Part shown: piece after piece, positions 32,905-33,796 of the stretch | Layout: the number at the start of each line of letters is the position of its first letter | Numbering within the stretch: position 1 is the first letter of the stretch | Source of the DNA: Flavobacterium muglaense | GTDB taxonomy: Bacteria; Bacteroidota; Bacteroidia; Flavobacteriales; Flavobacteriaceae | Assembly: GCF_014305155.1 (NCBI RefSeq) | Contig: NZ_JACRUK010000044.1 | Coordinates: forward strand, 1-33,796 | Length of the DNA: 33,796 nt | Reading direction: 5' to 3' | Notes under the pieces: generated by a model | What the model was told of the DNA's origin: nothing | Databases searched by the model: none | What the model saw: only the letters and a program-made list of their open reading frames with translations | Program-made: the position numbers and the translations under genes

Positions 32905-33660
32905 ATGATAAAAACTGTTTTAGAAAATAAAGAAAAGTACCAGCCTGGTCTGTCTATTGATTGTGTAATTTTTGGTTTTCACGACAACCAACTGAAGGTT
33001 TTATTGATGAAAACGCGATACGATGATAGCTGGTCGTTGCCAGGTGGTTTTGTTCCGGTTGATCAAGATATAGATCAGGCCGCTACAACGGTCTTGCGCA
33101 ATAGAACTGGTTTGGATGGTATCTTTTTGAGGCAGTTCTCAACCTTTGGTAGAGTAGGTAGGAATAGCGCTAATTTAAGTAAGGTAGTTTTGGATTTTTA
33201 TGGTATTACAGAAGAAGAAGGACTTTGGTATTCCAGTCGTTTTGTTACGGTGGGTTACTATGCGTTAGTTGACTTTTTTAAGTCAGCTCCTGCTTCAGAT
33301 GGAAAAAGTGGTTATGCAGAGTGGGTGGATCATAATGATGTGCCTAATCTAATAATAGATCACAAAGAAATTTTGGACAAAGCTTTAGAAACGCTTCGCA
33401 TGGAGTTGAATCAAGTGCCAGTGGGATATAATTTACTTCCAGAGAAATTTACGGTTCCAGAGTTGCAAAAACTATATGAAACCATTTTGGGGAAGAGTTT
33501 GGATAGAAGAAACTTTCTTCGAAAAATTACGGCTATAGGAATCTTGGAGAAATTAGATGAGAAAAAATCTAACGTAGCTTATAAAGCGCCAAACTTGTAT
33601 CGGTTTGATCTAGAAAAATATGAGGAGGTTCTTAAAAACGGAATTACTCAGGGGTGGTGA
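32905..33660 (+). CDS. NrtR-family transcription regulator with inactive Nudix domain
   Basis: A 251-residue protein with an N-terminal Nudix fold (about 13-145: GLSIDCVIFGFHDNQLKVLL, WSLPGGFVPVD) and a C-terminal winged helix (about 165-245: LLPEKFTVPELQKLYETILG, DRRNFLRKITAIGILEK, YRFDLEKYEEVL). The architecture is that of NrtR-type regulators, which in Bacteroidota include sugar-responsive members (AraR type). The Nudix box GX5EX7REUXEEXGU is lost: the residues that should be E, RE and EE are Q54, T62/V63 and N66/R67, so hydrolysis is not expected and the domain should only bind a ligand. It sits 289 bp after the PUL on the same strand with its own upstream inverted repeat. Control of the PUL or of pentose or hexose use is inferred. 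Confidence 0.87.
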   Translation: MIKTVLENKEKYQPGLSIDCVIFGFHDNQLKVLLMKTRYDDSWSLPGGFVPVDQDIDQAATTVLRNRTGLDGIFLRQFSTFGRVGRNSANLSKVVLDFYGITEEEGLWYSSRFVTVGYYALVDFFKSAPASDGKSGYAEWVDHNDVPNLIIDHKEILDKALETLRMELNQVPVGYNLLPEKFTVPELQKLYETILGKSLDRRNFLRKITAIGILEKLDEKKSNVAYKAPNLYRFDLEKYEEVLKNGITQGW

Positions 33661-33693
33661 CCTTTGAGTATTTTTTTTATTTTTTGGGCATAA

Positions 33694-33723
33694 AAAAACT
33701 CCATTATTTCTAATGGAGTTTTT
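33694..33723 (+). terminator. Terminator after the Nudix-type regulator
   Basis: A 13-bp perfect stem AAAAACTCCATTA (33694-33706) with its complement (33711-33723), TTTC loop, and T run within the right arm. It abuts the tRNA-like remnant that starts at 33724 and may work in both directions. Confidence 0.85.
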
Positions 33724-33744
33724 GTGGGCGATGAGGGATTAGAA
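33724..33744 (-). pseudogene. Probable tRNA-Val 3'-end remnant
   Basis: Read on the minus strand the segment is GTTCTAATCCCTCATCGCCC followed by AC. This matches the T loop, T-stem 3' strand and acceptor 3' strand of a tRNA whose acceptor begins GGGCGAT, which I recall as flavobacterial tRNA-Val; the T loop has one change (TTCTAAT for TTCGAAT). Upstream of the T loop the match ends: the T-stem partner, anticodon arm and 5' half are absent in the last 50 bases of the window. So it is a fragment, not a working gene. It could be a duplicated attachment-site end or a relic of a moved tRNA gene. Confidence 0.45.
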
Positions 33745-33796
33745 CTTAATCTCTAATACGCTGATATATAATAAAATATACTAGTCTAAAACATAA

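Noticed and set aside
33724..33796. Complete tRNA gene on the minus strand at the window end
   Set aside because: No partner for the T-stem and no anticodon or D arm can be found in the remaining bases, so only a 3' fragment is supported.

Overview
The window is AT-rich DNA from a member of the Bacteroidota, most probably Flavobacterium or a close relative. The evidence is the type IX secretion (T9SS) and gliding genes (porU, porV, gldJ, a type B CTD adhesin with SprF/PorP and PorE-like partners), a SusC/SusD pair, TAnnTTTG-type -7 elements, and the near absence of Shine-Dalgarno sequences. The order cdd, porV, porU, gldJ, murF is, from memory, the order around these genes in Flavobacterium johnsoniae.

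Layout. (1) 1-730: the 3' end of a 5S rRNA gene (end of an rRNA operon that starts outside the window), then four further partial 5S copies. Each copy lacks the 5' part of the gene, three are followed by a terminator-like hairpin, and the array has a period of about 166 bp. (2) 730-1356: no gene, but a dispersed-type intergenic hairpin repeat at 1081-1165. (3) 1357-7096: a three-gene T9SS cassette made of a large type B CTD surface protein, a PorP/SprF-like outer membrane protein, and a PorE-like TPR / beta-propeller / CRD / OmpA lipid-free protein. (4) 7143-12397: miaE-like tRNA hydroxylase, a GT4-type glycosyltransferase, pdhC and pdhA (pyruvate dehydrogenase E2 and E1 alpha), and cytidine deaminase. 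(5) 12472-20794: porV and porU on the minus strand, divergent from gldJ and murF. (6) 20862-32615: a polysaccharide utilisation locus (PUL) with a membrane-tethered, kinase-less regulator on the minus strand, divergent from susC, susD, two GH30 glycosidases and a SASA/CE6-type esterase. (7) 32905-33660: a Nudix-fold transcription regulator whose catalytic Nudix box is destroyed, then a terminator and what looks like a decayed tRNA-Val 3' end.

How the genes work together. Two separate T9SS loci are present. PorU (sortase), PorV (shuttle) and GldJ (core lipoprotein) belong to the general secretion and motility machine. The adhesin/SprF/PorE cassette looks like a dedicated cargo with its own outer membrane partner and a cell-wall anchor. 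The PUL would bind and import a glucan-like oligosaccharide (SusD/SusC), cut it with two retaining GH30 enzymes of the glucosylceramidase / beta-1,6-glucanase type, and remove acyl groups with the esterase. The divergent Y_Y_Y-LuxR protein is the likely sensor-regulator, and the degenerate Nudix protein is a possible second one.

The most unusual structure is the tandem array of 3'-truncated-type 5S rRNA units. Every extra copy carries an inserted palindrome, and the pairing of the terminator hairpins is kept even where their sequence has drifted. No complete new multi-gene system is evident. Statements about family membership rest on motifs read by eye; no database search was run.
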